Below are positions 34,199 to 42,097 of a stretch of 64,000 nt of DNA, in pieces. The notes beneath the pieces were generated by a model, which saw only the letters and a program-made list of their open reading frames with translations, was not told where the DNA came from and ran no database searches. A program made the translations under genes and the position numbers. How positions within the stretch are numbered: the stretch's first letter is position 1; each line of letters opens with the position of its first letter. Origin of the DNA: Enterococcus sp. HY326 (GTDB taxonomy: Bacteria; Bacillota; Bacilli; Lactobacillales; Enterococcaceae); the NCBI RefSeq assembly GCF_026157065.1, contig NZ_JANLGQ010000005.1, positions 281,664-345,663 on the forward strand, in the 5' to 3' direction.

Positions 34199-34285
34199 GT
34201 GTACCAGAGGTTTTTTTGGCGGAAATTTTTCATAAACAATCTTCTGAATTTACTGATGAGTAGTAGTTTGCAATTACCAGAATAG
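34199..34285 (+). CDS. Possible 28-codon peptide gene
   Basis: GAGAGGAG lies 7 bp before a GTG that opens a 28-codon frame. The product starts MYQRFFWRKFFINNLLNLLM: basic and aromatic residues followed by a hydrophobic run. The good ribosome site is the main support; there is no relative in view and chance is possible. Confidence 0.25.
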   Translation: MYQRFFWRKFFINNLLNLLMSSSLQLPE

Positions 34286-34332
34286 TTTTGAACAGGAAAC
34301 AGGGCTTCTGTTACAGTTTTTTCACAGGCAAG

Positions 34333-34341
34333 TGCTATAAT
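34333..34341 (+). promoter_or_regulatory. Extended -10 element of the formamidase-like operon
   Basis: TGCTATAAT is a perfect extended -10, 47 bp before the start codon. No strong -35 is needed with this type. Confidence 0.6.
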
Positions 34342-34387
34342 TTAGAAAAAGTAGCTCTTTAAAAACTAGCAGAGAGAAGTGGTTCAA

Positions 34388-35386
34388 ATGTTAGAAATTC
34401 CTTCAACACCGGAAACCGTGCGGGTCGGCTATTTAGATCCAACGGCGGCAAGCATTGCTGAGGTTGCCAGTGGGACGACTGTCAGCTATGTCAATACTTG
34501 GACTCATTGGGGCAACGGGGCAACTTACGGAATGAATTTTGCCGAGCGGGAGCCTTTGCGACATCAATTTCCGAAGGGCCCTTTTTCAATGGTAGGGCCA
34601 GTCAGTGTGACGGATGCACAGATGGGGGATACCCTTGAAATTAAAATAAAAAAGCTGCGGCCGATTAGCTGGGGTTGGAATTCTTTTCCCTTAGGCGTTG
34701 GGGCGTTGCCAGCGGATTTTACGGAACCTTATCTGCACTATTTTAAATTTAACGAAGCTAGAACTCATACGCATTTTGTCAAAGGGGTTAGTTTTCCTCT
34801 AAAAACTTTTTTAGGCTATGTGGCACTTGAACCAGCTGGTGATGAGGAAACTAGCGGAAATTTTGCAGGAAAATTTGGCGGTAATTTAATTTATCCCGAC
34901 TTAGGCGTGGGCACGTCATTATTTTTACCAGTATTAAAACCCGGCGGTCGGTTGTGGATTAGTAATGTTAATGCTCGGCAGGCAGGGGGTGTGGTGGACC
35001 AAACCGGTATCGAAACCGCTGCTGAACGAATTGATTTAGAATTAAGTTTGCATAAAACGACGATTGATTTTCCGATTGTTGAAACGCCAACTCATTGGGT
35101 GGTCTTTGGCTTTTCCGACGACAATTTAGATGAGGCTTTGGTCAATGCCGTCAGAAATGTGATCAGCTGGTTGTCTGGGGCAACAGACTTAGATAAATCA
35201 GAAGTCTATGCGCTGTCTTCCATGTTAGTCAATTTTGAGGTCAATCAGTATGCCAACCAAACCCATAGCGCCTATGCCACCAAGCCGCCTAAAGCTGTGC
35301 AGGCGCTGATTCCGAGAGATGTTTTTGACCAACATCTACAAACACATATCAATATTTCCTTGAGGGGAGTGGCCAAAAATGACTGA
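34388..35386 (+). CDS. Acetamidase/formamidase-family protein
   Basis: A 332-residue protein of the FmdA/AmdA family. Marks include THWGNGATYGMNF near the start, GPVSVTDAQMGDTLEI and GGNLIYPDLGVGTSLFLPV. Family enzymes hydrolyse formamide or acetamide to ammonia and acid, though many members are untested. Start choice is uncertain: ATG 34388 is used here, while a GTG at 34379 is also possible. It overlaps the next small gene by 8 bp, so the two are translated together. Confidence 0.75.
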   Translation: MLEIPSTPETVRVGYLDPTAASIAEVASGTTVSYVNTWTHWGNGATYGMNFAEREPLRHQFPKGPFSMVGPVSVTDAQMGDTLEIKIKKLRPISWGWNSFPLGVGALPADFTEPYLHYFKFNEARTHTHFVKGVSFPLKTFLGYVALEPAGDEETSGNFAGKFGGNLIYPDLGVGTSLFLPVLKPGGRLWISNVNARQAGGVVDQTGIETAAERIDLELSLHKTTIDFPIVETPTHWVVFGFSDDNLDEALVNAVRNVISWLSGATDLDKSEVYALSSMLVNFEVNQYANQTHSAYATKPPKAVQALIPRDVFDQHLQTHINISLRGVAKND

Positions 35387-35744
35387 CTTTGAATTGATTA
35401 CCAATTTAATCAACCAAGCTGACCAATTAGCCAGCGAAAAAAATGTTGCCGCCTATCTGCAATTGTTCACGGAAAATGGAGCGATCACTGGAGCTGAAGG
35501 AACTGCACAGGGCCAAGGGGATTTGGAAAAATTTTTAACGAAGACCTGGGAAAAAGAACCTTTGACCCAACACTTGACAACTTCTGTTATAATAGAAGAC
35601 ATTAGTGCGACCAAAGCCCATGCTAGTTCGGCTTTGCTGATTGTCGATACGAAAAAGTTGAAAATTCTCGGCGTCAATCAAGTAGAGCACACGTTAGTTA
35701 AACAAAATCAGAAATGGCAGTTTAGTCACCGCCTTATCAAGTGA
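35379..35744 (+). CDS. SnoaL-like (NTF2-fold) small protein
   Basis: A 121-residue protein with the NTF2-like layout: an N-terminal helix (ADQLASEKNVAAYLQLFTEN), a central QHLTTSVIIEDISATKAHAS strand pair and a C-terminal KWQFSHRLIK strand. Such proteins are isomerase-like or ligand-binding and often of unknown role. GGGGAG precedes the ATG, and it overlaps the formamidase-family gene by 8 bp, implying a functional pair. Confidence 0.7.
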   Translation: MTDFELITNLINQADQLASEKNVAAYLQLFTENGAITGAEGTAQGQGDLEKFLTKTWEKEPLTQHLTTSVIIEDISATKAHASSALLIVDTKKLKILGVNQVEHTLVKQNQKWQFSHRLIK

Positions 35745-35750
35745 CTAGGA

Positions 35751-35793
35751 AAAACCAGATGACTGTCGGATAGATGGCCTCTGGTTTTTTTAT
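35751..35793 (+). terminator. Terminator after the SnoaL-like gene
   Basis: AAAACCAGA pairs with TCTGGTTTT across a 20-base loop, followed by T. Confidence 0.65.
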
Positions 35794-35947
35794 TTGCAAG
35801 AGCTGAACCACAGCGGGTTAACTGCGAGCGGAAAAAGCTCAATTCAAACAAAAATTTTTCCCGGTAAAGCAGCGGGCCAAAAGAATTTTTAAGAAGTTTT
35901 AAAAACATTGCTTACAGCGGCAATATGCGTTAAAGTAGGAAAGAACC

Positions 35948-35969
35948 GTGAAACATTTTTTTGTTTCAC
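35948..35969. repeat. Inverted pair of parS-like half sites upstream of rsmG
   Basis: GTGAAACA and TGTTTCAC are the two halves of the canonical ParB site, but in swapped order around six T. The element lies 18 bp before rsmG, in the same cluster as parA and parB. It also forms an 8-bp hairpin. Confidence 0.45.
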
Positions 35970-35986
35970 AGAAGAAAGGAACGACT

Positions 35987-36703
35987 ATGACACCTGAAGA
36001 ATTTCGTCAGCAAATGACCCAGCAAGGCTTCATCTTGAGCGAGCGGCAGATGGACCAATTTCAACAGTATTTTCAATTGCTAGTAGAATGGAATGAAAAA
36101 ATAAATCTGACCACGATTACCGTAGAAAATGATGTCTATCTCAAGCATTTTTATGATTCGGTGATGACGGCCTTTACACCGCAATTTTCTGGTACAGGAA
36201 GTCTTTGTGATGTCGGCTCTGGTGCGGGCTTTCCTAGTATTCCTTTAAAAATTATTTTTCCGGATTTGCAGATTACGATTGTCGATTCTCTTAATAAACG
36301 AATTAATTTTCTAAAGACAGTCGCAACGAGCTTGCAACTGGAGGGTGTGTCTTTGTACCACGACCGAGCAGAAACCTTTGGTCAAAACAAGGCGTTTCGT
36401 GAGAGCTTTGATTTTGTGACTGCCAGAGCGGTGGCCCGTTTAAATGTTTTAGCGGAATTATGTTTGCCGTTAGTTAAAAAGGACGGCTACTTTTTAGCTT
36501 TAAAGGCGGCTAAAAGCCAAGAGGAATTGACAGAGGCGAAGCCGGCGATTGCTTTATTGGGGGGCAAAGTCATTGAAGAAATTGACTTGGCGTTACCACA
36601 AACGGGAGACGAGCGGCATATTTTGGTGATTCAAAAGAAAAAAATCACCCCAAAGAAATATCCCCGCAAGCCCGGCCAGCCGAATAAGCAGCCGCTTCAA
36701 TAA
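35987..36703 (+). CDS. rsmG: 16S rRNA (guanine-527-N7) methyltransferase RsmG (GidB)
   Basis: A 238-residue SAM-dependent methyltransferase that makes m7G527 in 16S rRNA; loss of it gives low-level streptomycin resistance in other bacteria. Marks are [19 protein letters not shown], the SAM loop [16 protein letters not shown] and the later [19 protein letters not shown]. The ATG at 35987 has AAAGGA upstream; a GTG at 35948 lies inside a hairpin. It heads the origin-proximal block followed by parA and parB. Confidence 0.95.
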   Translation: MTPEEFRQQMTQQGFILSERQMDQFQQYFQLLVEWNEKINLTTITVENDVYLKHFYDSVMTAFTPQFSGTGSLCDVGSGAGFPSIPLKIIFPDLQITIVDSLNKRINFLKTVATSLQLEGVSLYHDRAETFGQNKAFRESFDFVTARAVARLNVLAELCLPLVKKDGYFLALKAAKSQEELTEAKPAIALLGGKVIEEIDLALPQTGDERHILVIQKKKITPKKYPRKPGQPNKQPLQ

Positions 36704-36793
36704 TTTTTTGCATTTTTGGATTAGACGCATTTATTCACGGGGATAAATGTTTACATAGCAGTGACGTGACATCAATATAGGAGGACGTAGAAA

Positions 36794-37555
36794 ATGGCAC
36801 GAATTATCTCAGTAGCGAATCAAAAGGGCGGTGTGGGGAAAACCACCACGACAGTCAATTTAGGGGCTTGTCTGGCGTATAATGCCAAGCGGGTTTTATT
36901 GGTAGATATTGATGCTCAGGGCAATGCCACTAGTGGTATCGGCGTGCGCAAACCTGATGTCGCCCAAGATATTTACGATGTCTTGGTGAATGAAACGCCG
37001 ATCAGAGAAACGATTTTACCGACTTCTCGTGAGGGGTTATCAATTGTACCGGCGACGATTCAGCTGGCAGGTGCAGAAATTGAATTAACTTCTATGATGG
37101 CTAGAGAGACTCGTTTAAAAACAGCTTTAGCCGAAATCAGCGATGATTACGATTATATATTGATTGATTGCCCGCCTTCGTTAGGGCATTTGACGATTAA
37201 TTCTTTTACGGCCAGCGATTCAATTTTGATTCCGGTTCAGTGTGAGTATTATGCTTTAGAGGGGCTAAGCCAGTTGTTAAACACGATTCGCTTGGTTCAA
37301 AAGCATTTTAATCCAGAGCTGAGAATTGAAGGCGTCCTGTTAACAATGTATGATGCCCGCACCAATTTAGGAGCAGAGGTCGTTGAAGAAGTCCGCAAGT
37401 ATTTTAGAGAAAAAGTCTACGACACAATTATTCCCCGCAATGTCCGTCTGTCAGAAGCACCGAGTCATGGTTTGTCGATTATCGATTACGATATCCGCTC
37501 CCGCGGGTCCGAGGTTTACCTATCATTAGCAGAGGAAGTGTTAGCCCATGAGTAA
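36794..37555 (+). CDS. parA: Chromosome-partitioning ATPase ParA (Soj)
   Basis: A 253-residue deviant-Walker ATPase: ISVANQKGGVGKTTTTVNL carries the signature lysine, followed by LLVDIDAQGNATSG and YILIDCPPSLG. It works with ParB to segregate the origin region and to regulate DnaA. GGAGG precedes the ATG. It overlaps parB by 8 bp. Confidence 0.95.
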   Translation: MARIISVANQKGGVGKTTTTVNLGACLAYNAKRVLLVDIDAQGNATSGIGVRKPDVAQDIYDVLVNETPIRETILPTSREGLSIVPATIQLAGAEIELTSMMARETRLKTALAEISDDYDYILIDCPPSLGHLTINSFTASDSILIPVQCEYYALEGLSQLLNTIRLVQKHFNPELRIEGVLLTMYDARTNLGAEVVEEVRKYFREKVYDTIIPRNVRLSEAPSHGLSIIDYDIRSRGSEVYLSLAEEVLAHE

Positions 37556-38441
37556 AGGAAAAGGTTTAGGTCGTGGAATTGATGCCTTGTTTGAGAATTT
37601 TGCTGATTTGGAAAATGTCGACGTGCAAAAAGAAGAAGTCATCAATATTCCTTTAAGTGATTTGCGGCCGAATCCTTACCAGCCCCGCAAAACCTTTGAA
37701 GAGGCTTCTTTACAGGAACTAGCTAACTCGATTGAACAATCGGGAGTCTTTCAGCCGATTATTGTTCGTAAGTCGGCGGTCAAAGGCTATGAAATTATCG
37801 CAGGCGAACGGCGCTTCCGGGCGTCCAAACTAGCCAACAAAGAAACCATTCCGGCCATCGTGCGGGACTTTACCGAAGAAGCGATGATGCAAGTGGCGGT
37901 GTTGGAAAATCTTCAGCGGGAGGATTTAAACCCGATGGAAGAAGCCGAAGCCTATGACATGCTGATGAAAAATTTAAAGTTGACGCAGGCGGAAGTGGCG
38001 GAGCGCTTAGGTAAGAGCCGCCCGTACATTGCCAATTATTTGCGACTCTTGACCTTGCCTAAATTTGTTAAGGATATGGTTCAAGAGCAGCGCTTGTCGA
38101 TGGGACAGGCTCGGACTTTATTGGGCTTGAAAAACAAAGACTTGATTGTTAAATTAACCAATCGGGCCATCAAAGAAAATTTGACGGTGCGGCAATTGGA
38201 ACAAATTGTGACGGACTTAAATGAAAACAAAGAAAAGGCTAAAAAGAAAACGCCGCGTCTGGTAAAGGAAAAACCTTATTACCTGAGAGAGAGCGAAGAA
38301 CGCCTGATGGATAAATTCGGCACCAATGTCGAAATCCAAGAAAAAGAAGGCAAGGGTCGCATTGAAATTGAATATTTATCCGCCTCTGATTTAACACGGA
38401 TTTTGGATATTTTAGATGTCCATTTTGACGATGAGGCTTAA
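37548..38441 (+). CDS. parB: Chromosome-partitioning protein ParB (Spo0J)
   Basis: A 297-residue ParB. It has an N-terminal LGRGIDALF motif, the CTPase region (RPNPYQPRKTFEEASLQELA, GERRFRA), the central helix-turn-helix (TQAEVAERLGKSRPYIANYL) and a C-terminal dimerisation domain. It binds parS and loads condensin. Its start overlaps the parA stop. Confidence 0.95.
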   Translation: MSKGKGLGRGIDALFENFADLENVDVQKEEVINIPLSDLRPNPYQPRKTFEEASLQELANSIEQSGVFQPIIVRKSAVKGYEIIAGERRFRASKLANKETIPAIVRDFTEEAMMQVAVLENLQREDLNPMEEAEAYDMLMKNLKLTQAEVAERLGKSRPYIANYLRLLTLPKFVKDMVQEQRLSMGQARTLLGLKNKDLIVKLTNRAIKENLTVRQLEQIVTDLNENKEKAKKKTPRLVKEKPYYLRESEERLMDKFGTNVEIQEKEGKGRIEIEYLSASDLTRILDILDVHFDDEA

Positions 38442-38494
38442 AGTAAGAAAAAGATAAATTTTTGCGGTTTTATAATGAAAAAGGAGGAGTCCTC

Positions 38495-38683
38495 ATGTAT
38501 GATTTAGGGGATGTCGTCGAAATGAAAAAACCCCACGCTTGTCAAACCAATCGCTGGGAAATCATTCGGATGGGAGCGGATATCAAAATCCGCTGTCTAC
38601 ATTGTCAGCATATTGTCATGCTGACTCGACGAGACTTTGAAAAGAAATTAAAAAAAATTCTAGAGAAAAAAGAGAAAGAGTGA
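38495..38683 (+). CDS. DUF951 family small protein
   Basis: A 62-residue protein of the DUF951 family, found next to ychF in many Firmicutes. The sequence DLGDVVEMKKPHACQTNRWEI and IKIRCLHCQHIVMLTRRDFEKK includes a CxxC pair suited to metal or nucleic-acid binding. The ATG at 38495 follows AGGAGG. It ends 7 bp before ychF. Confidence 0.88.
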   Translation: MYDLGDVVEMKKPHACQTNRWEIIRMGADIKIRCLHCQHIVMLTRRDFEKKLKKILEKKEKE

Positions 38684-38690
38684 AGAATTC

Positions 38691-39791
38691 ATGGCATTAA
38701 CTGCTGGTATCGTTGGCTTGCCGAATGTCGGTAAATCAACTTTGTTTAACGCAATTACAAAAGCTGGAGCAGAAGCAGCAAATTATCCTTTTGCAACGAT
38801 TGACCCGAACGTTGGTGTGGTAGAGGTTCCGGATGAACGCCTGCAACGCTTAACAGAACTAGTACATCCGAAAAAAACAGTGCCGACAACTTTTGAATTT
38901 ACCGACATTGCCGGCATCGTCAAAGGCGCCAGCAAAGGCGAAGGTCTGGGGAATCAATTCTTAAGCCACATTCGCCAAGTGGATGCCATCTGTCATGTGG
39001 TTCGCTGTTTTGATGATGATAATATCACCCACGTCGAAGGTCGGATTGATCCCTTAGCCGATATTGACACGATTAATTTGGAATTGGTGCTGGCGGATTT
39101 AGAATCTGTCAACAAGCGCTATACTCGGGTGGCCAAAGTTGCCAAGACTAAGGATAAAGACGCCGTCGCTGAACTGGCTATTTTAGATAAAATCAAACCA
39201 GTTTTAGAAGAAGGTATTTCTGCCCGCAGTATTGAATTTACAGAAGAAGAAGAAAAATTAGTTAAGAGCCTGTTTTTGTTAACGACAAAACCAGTTTTAT
39301 ATGTTGCTAACGTTGCCGAAGATGAAGTGGCGGACAGCGACAGTAATCATTATGTGCAGGAGGTCCGCAATTTTGCGACTTCTGAGAATGCTCAAGTAAT
39401 TGTTGTCAGCGCCAGAGCGGAAGAAGAAATTGCTGAATTAGACGATGAAGACAAAGCTGAATTTTTAGAAGCGTTAGGCATTGAAGAATCTGGTTTGGAT
39501 CAATTGATTCGAGCAGCCTATGATCTCTTGGGCTTGGCGACTTATTTTACCGCCGGCGAACAAGAAGTGCGGGCTTGGACCTTTAAAAAAGGCATGAAAG
39601 CTCCGCAAGCAGCAGGGATTATTCATTCTGACTTTGAACGGGGCTTTATCCGAGCGGAAACAGTTTCCTACGATGACTTGAGTCATTATGGCAGCATGCA
39701 TGCGGCAAAAGAAGCCGGCAAAGTTCGTTCTGAAGGCAAAGAATATGTCGTTCAAGACGGCGATGTTATGCTCTTCAGATTTAATGTGTAA
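38691..39791 (+). CDS. ychF: Redox-regulated ribosome-binding ATPase YchF (Obg family)
   Basis: A 366-residue protein with the Obg-type G domain: GLPNVGKSTLFNAI (P-loop), DIAGIVKGASKGEGLGN (G2/G3) and a non-NKxD G4 region, typical of this ATP-preferring member. A C-terminal TGS domain (YFTAGEQEVRAWTFKKG) follows. It binds the ribosome and is linked to stress responses. Confidence 0.93.
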   Translation: MALTAGIVGLPNVGKSTLFNAITKAGAEAANYPFATIDPNVGVVEVPDERLQRLTELVHPKKTVPTTFEFTDIAGIVKGASKGEGLGNQFLSHIRQVDAICHVVRCFDDDNITHVEGRIDPLADIDTINLELVLADLESVNKRYTRVAKVAKTKDKDAVAELAILDKIKPVLEEGISARSIEFTEEEEKLVKSLFLLTTKPVLYVANVAEDEVADSDSNHYVQEVRNFATSENAQVIVVSARAEEEIAELDDEDKAEFLEALGIEESGLDQLIRAAYDLLGLATYFTAGEQEVRAWTFKKGMKAPQAAGIIHSDFERGFIRAETVSYDDLSHYGSMHAAKEAGKVRSEGKEYVVQDGDVMLFRFNV

Positions 39792-39873
39792 AAACGCGGG
39801 CACTGAGGGCTATTCTATGCTAGAATAGGCTTTACGAAATCCTGTCGGCTTGTTTGTGAAAGGGGAACAAAGA

Positions 39874-40563
39874 ATGGAACCAGAGAAGTTACGTGAATTT
39901 GTTAGCGAAAATCGTCAATGGGAAGAACAATTGACGAAACGTAACGAACAATATATCTTTGACTTAAAAAAATCAATGAATGCGGCAAATTTATCAGAAG
40001 CAGATCAGGCAGAAGCTTTGCATGACATTTTGCCCACCTTGGTGGAAGGTCAGAAAAAAGGCATCACGGCCCGTCAATTATACGGTACAGTTTCAGAATC
40101 AGTGGAACAAATTATGAACAAACCCAAAGAATCAAAAGTCAGCGCACCTGTCATGATGTGGCTGGACAATTTCTTATTATTTTTAGGAATTTTCGCTGCC
40201 ATCTTTGGTTTGATGAATCAATTTGCCGCTTCCAGCAATAGTGGCAGCTTCGGCTTAGTCACTTTGATTGTCGGTGCCGCAGCTGGGGGCTGGGTGATGT
40301 ATTTAATGTACAAATACGTTTACCAATATGACCGTCCCGGTGCTGATAAAAGCAAAAAACCTAAAATGTGGAAGTCCATGCTCTTGATGGTGGGAGCCAC
40401 ACTAATTTGGTTAGTCGCTTTTACAGCTTCAGGTCTTTTACCAGCCGTCATTAACCCAGTATTAGATCCAATCATTATGTTAGTGCTCGGTGCTGCCGTG
40501 TTAGGTTTGCGTTGGTACCTGAAAAAACGCCTAGGCATCGTCGGTATGTTCTCGATGCGTTAA
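39874..40563 (+). CDS. DUF1129 family membrane protein
   Basis: A 229-residue protein with a soluble helical N-terminal part (about 1-95) and four membrane segments (about 98-220). Its place after ychF and before guaB is a common arrangement in lactobacilli and enterococci. AAAGGGG precedes the ATG at 39874. Function unknown. Confidence 0.8.
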   Translation: MEPEKLREFVSENRQWEEQLTKRNEQYIFDLKKSMNAANLSEADQAEALHDILPTLVEGQKKGITARQLYGTVSESVEQIMNKPKESKVSAPVMMWLDNFLLFLGIFAAIFGLMNQFAASSNSGSFGLVTLIVGAAAGGWVMYLMYKYVYQYDRPGADKSKKPKMWKSMLLMVGATLIWLVAFTASGLLPAVINPVLDPIIMLVLGAAVLGLRWYLKKRLGIVGMFSMR

Positions 40564-40593
40564 GCAGGCAATAAAAATTTTATATTGAAATAG

Positions 40594-40657
40594 AATCCAA
40601 AATTCTTTTTCGCAGCTGTTGAGTAGAACAGCTGCAAGGAGGGTTTTGGATTTTTTT
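40594..40657 (+). terminator. Terminator after the DUF1129 gene
   Basis: Outer stem AATCCAAAA/TTTTGGATT and inner stem GCAGCTGTT/AACAGCTGC with a T run. Confidence 0.88.
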
Positions 40658-40690
40658 GTTGCACTCACTACTTATTCATATAATGGTTTT

Positions 40691-40803
40691 CGTATCTTCA
40701 GGCGTAACATGGATAAAGCACAGTTGCCGTTGATACTCTTTTAACCTATTTAGAAAAAGCCACTGAAATGAACGGGAAATCGCCATTTTTGTGGCTTTTT
40801 TGC
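40691..40803 (+). ncRNA. Candidate small RNA between the DUF1129 gene and the Rgg-type gene
   Basis: TTGTTG (40656-40661) and a perfect TATAAT (40679-40684) are 17 bp apart and sit just past one terminator. About 110 bp later comes a second terminator (AAAAAGCCAC/GTGGCTTTTT with inner AAATG/CATTT and a T run, 40754-40803). No frame with a ribosome site lies between. The pattern fits a short untranslated RNA. Confidence 0.4.
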
Positions 40804-40936
40804 CTTGTCAAGCTCATACTAGGTAGAGGGGAAATCAACTAGTGATTAAAATTTTAATAGATAGCTAACTTGTATTTGAAATTTGCAAAAAAAGAAGCAT
40901 CTGAAAGCATAAAAAGTAACAGAACGGAGGTTTAAT

Positions 40937-41767
40937 GTGTTCACTGATACAGAAATCGGAAATACACTAAGATTTATCAGAACAAACAAGAATATTTCAT
41001 TAAGTACTGTGTGCCAAGAAGATATGAGTCGCTCTTTTTTATCTAAAGTCGAGCGAGGTGCATCTAAAATAAGCCTCGATAAATTTTTGATTGTTCTAAA
41101 TCGTCTTAATGTTGATATGGAGGAATTTTTATTTATTTTAAGAGGAAATAAAGATTCTGAAGAGAATGACTACTTAAATGAAATTCAAAGTTATTTACAC
41201 AATCGAGATGCTCCGGCCCTTGAATCAAAGCTGAAGCAAGAAGAGGAAAATGAGAATGACTTTGGGAAAATTATTATGACGGCAGCCTATCTAAGCATTG
41301 TAAAAAAAGAAAATTTGCCTCCAAAATATTACGATAAATTACTAGATTATTTATTTTCGGTAGATGAATGGGGTCTGTATGAATTGCGGCTTTTCGCAAA
41401 TTCGATTAACTGTCTACCTGTTGATAATTTAATAATTCATGGTCGTGAAATTCTAAAAAACTCAGACCATTTTATGTCAAATGAGAAACTTTATATAGGA
41501 TTTATTTCTATATTACTCAATATGATTGAGCGGTGTTTACAATGCAACGAAATTGGCATAGCGGAATATTTTATTAATGAACTTAGAAAATTTCCAATAC
41601 TTGAGGTTTTAGTAATTCAAAATTTATCCTTCCAATTTTTCACTAAATATATTGAGTATACTAAAGATAATAGTCTCTATAATGACTGTGCTGAAACTTT
41701 ACAACTTATAAAGGATGTGGGTCTCTCTAGTCTATATAATGATTTTGCAATTTTTTTGAATGAATAA
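40937..41767 (+). CDS. Rgg/GadR/MutR-family transcriptional regulator
   Basis: A 276-residue protein with an XRE-type helix-turn-helix (GNTLRFIRTNKNISLSTVCQ, then MSRSFLSKVERGASKISLDKF) and a C-terminal TPR-like helical domain containing VDEWGLYELRLFANSI, the Rgg hallmark. Rgg proteins respond to short secreted peptides that are re-imported. Downstream are a dyad, a terminator, a possible short peptide frame and a broken ABC exporter, so this looks like the control gene of a decaying peptide system. GGAGG lies before its GTG start. Confidence 0.82.
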   Translation: MFTDTEIGNTLRFIRTNKNISLSTVCQEDMSRSFLSKVERGASKISLDKFLIVLNRLNVDMEEFLFILRGNKDSEENDYLNEIQSYLHNRDAPALESKLKQEEENENDFGKIIMTAAYLSIVKKENLPPKYYDKLLDYLFSVDEWGLYELRLFANSINCLPVDNLIIHGREILKNSDHFMSNEKLYIGFISILLNMIERCLQCNEIGIAEYFINELRKFPILEVLVIQNLSFQFFTKYIEYTKDNSLYNDCAETLQLIKDVGLSSLYNDFAIFLNE

Positions 41768-41780
41768 TCAAATGAGAATG

Positions 41781-41798
41781 TGTTTCATATATGATACA
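41781..41798. promoter_or_regulatory. Dyad downstream of the Rgg-type gene
   Basis: The arms TGTTTCATA and TATGATACA match at 8 of 9 positions. It lies 14 bp after the rgg stop and before the decayed exporter, and could be the Rgg-binding site. Resemblance to parS half sites is partial. Confidence 0.35.
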
Positions 41799-41802
41799 AA
41801 AC

Positions 41803-41856
41803 TAAAATAAGGACTCTATATTTTACATTTATATAGAGCTCTTATTTTTTTTGTAT
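41803..41856 (+). terminator. Terminator after the Rgg-type gene
   Basis: AATAAG and ACTCTATAT pair with ATATAGAG and CTTATT around a short loop, followed by eight T. Confidence 0.75.
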
Positions 41857-41887
41857 TATGAGTATCATAGCTAAGGAGGATAGCTAC

Positions 41888-41959
41888 ATTGCTTCACACC
41901 AGAAAAATCCTTTTCAATTAAGCTTAGCCACAATTTTAATTTCAATTTATAAACGCTAA
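41888..41959 (+). CDS. Possible short peptide frame downstream of the Rgg-type gene
   Basis: AAGGAGGA (41873-41880) is followed by ATT at 41888, opening a 23-codon frame whose product from residue 2 begins ASHQKNPFQLSLATILISI, with a basic end. An overlapping TTG at 41889 would instead give ten residues (MLHTRKILFN). Short hydrophobic peptides beside Rgg genes are often signals, so either could be a signal or its relic. The start-codon problem keeps confidence low. Nothing else is seen up to the ABC pseudogene. Confidence 0.25.
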   Translation: MASHQKNPFQLSLATILISIYKR

Positions 41960-42097
41960 GTTTGTTGAGATATAAGGTGGATGAACTCTGCATATATCTG
42001 CCCTATCGTTATGAGGAGAATCTATCAAAAATGGAACCTTGTAATTCTTTGATACTTGGCATTTTTAAAAAGATAGAATATCACAATTTGAAATGAG

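Larger units (their letters stand above)
34082..34387. other. Intergenic region before the formamidase-like gene
   Basis: About 300 bp with two small hairpins near 34128-34163, one low-confidence short frame and the extended -10 of the next operon. No other gene is seen. Confidence 0.5.
40564..40936. other. Intergenic region with two terminators and a candidate small RNA
   Basis: No protein gene is evident. The stretch contains the terminator of the DUF1129 gene, a complete promoter, a second terminator, and the leader of the Rgg-type gene. Confidence 0.5.
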
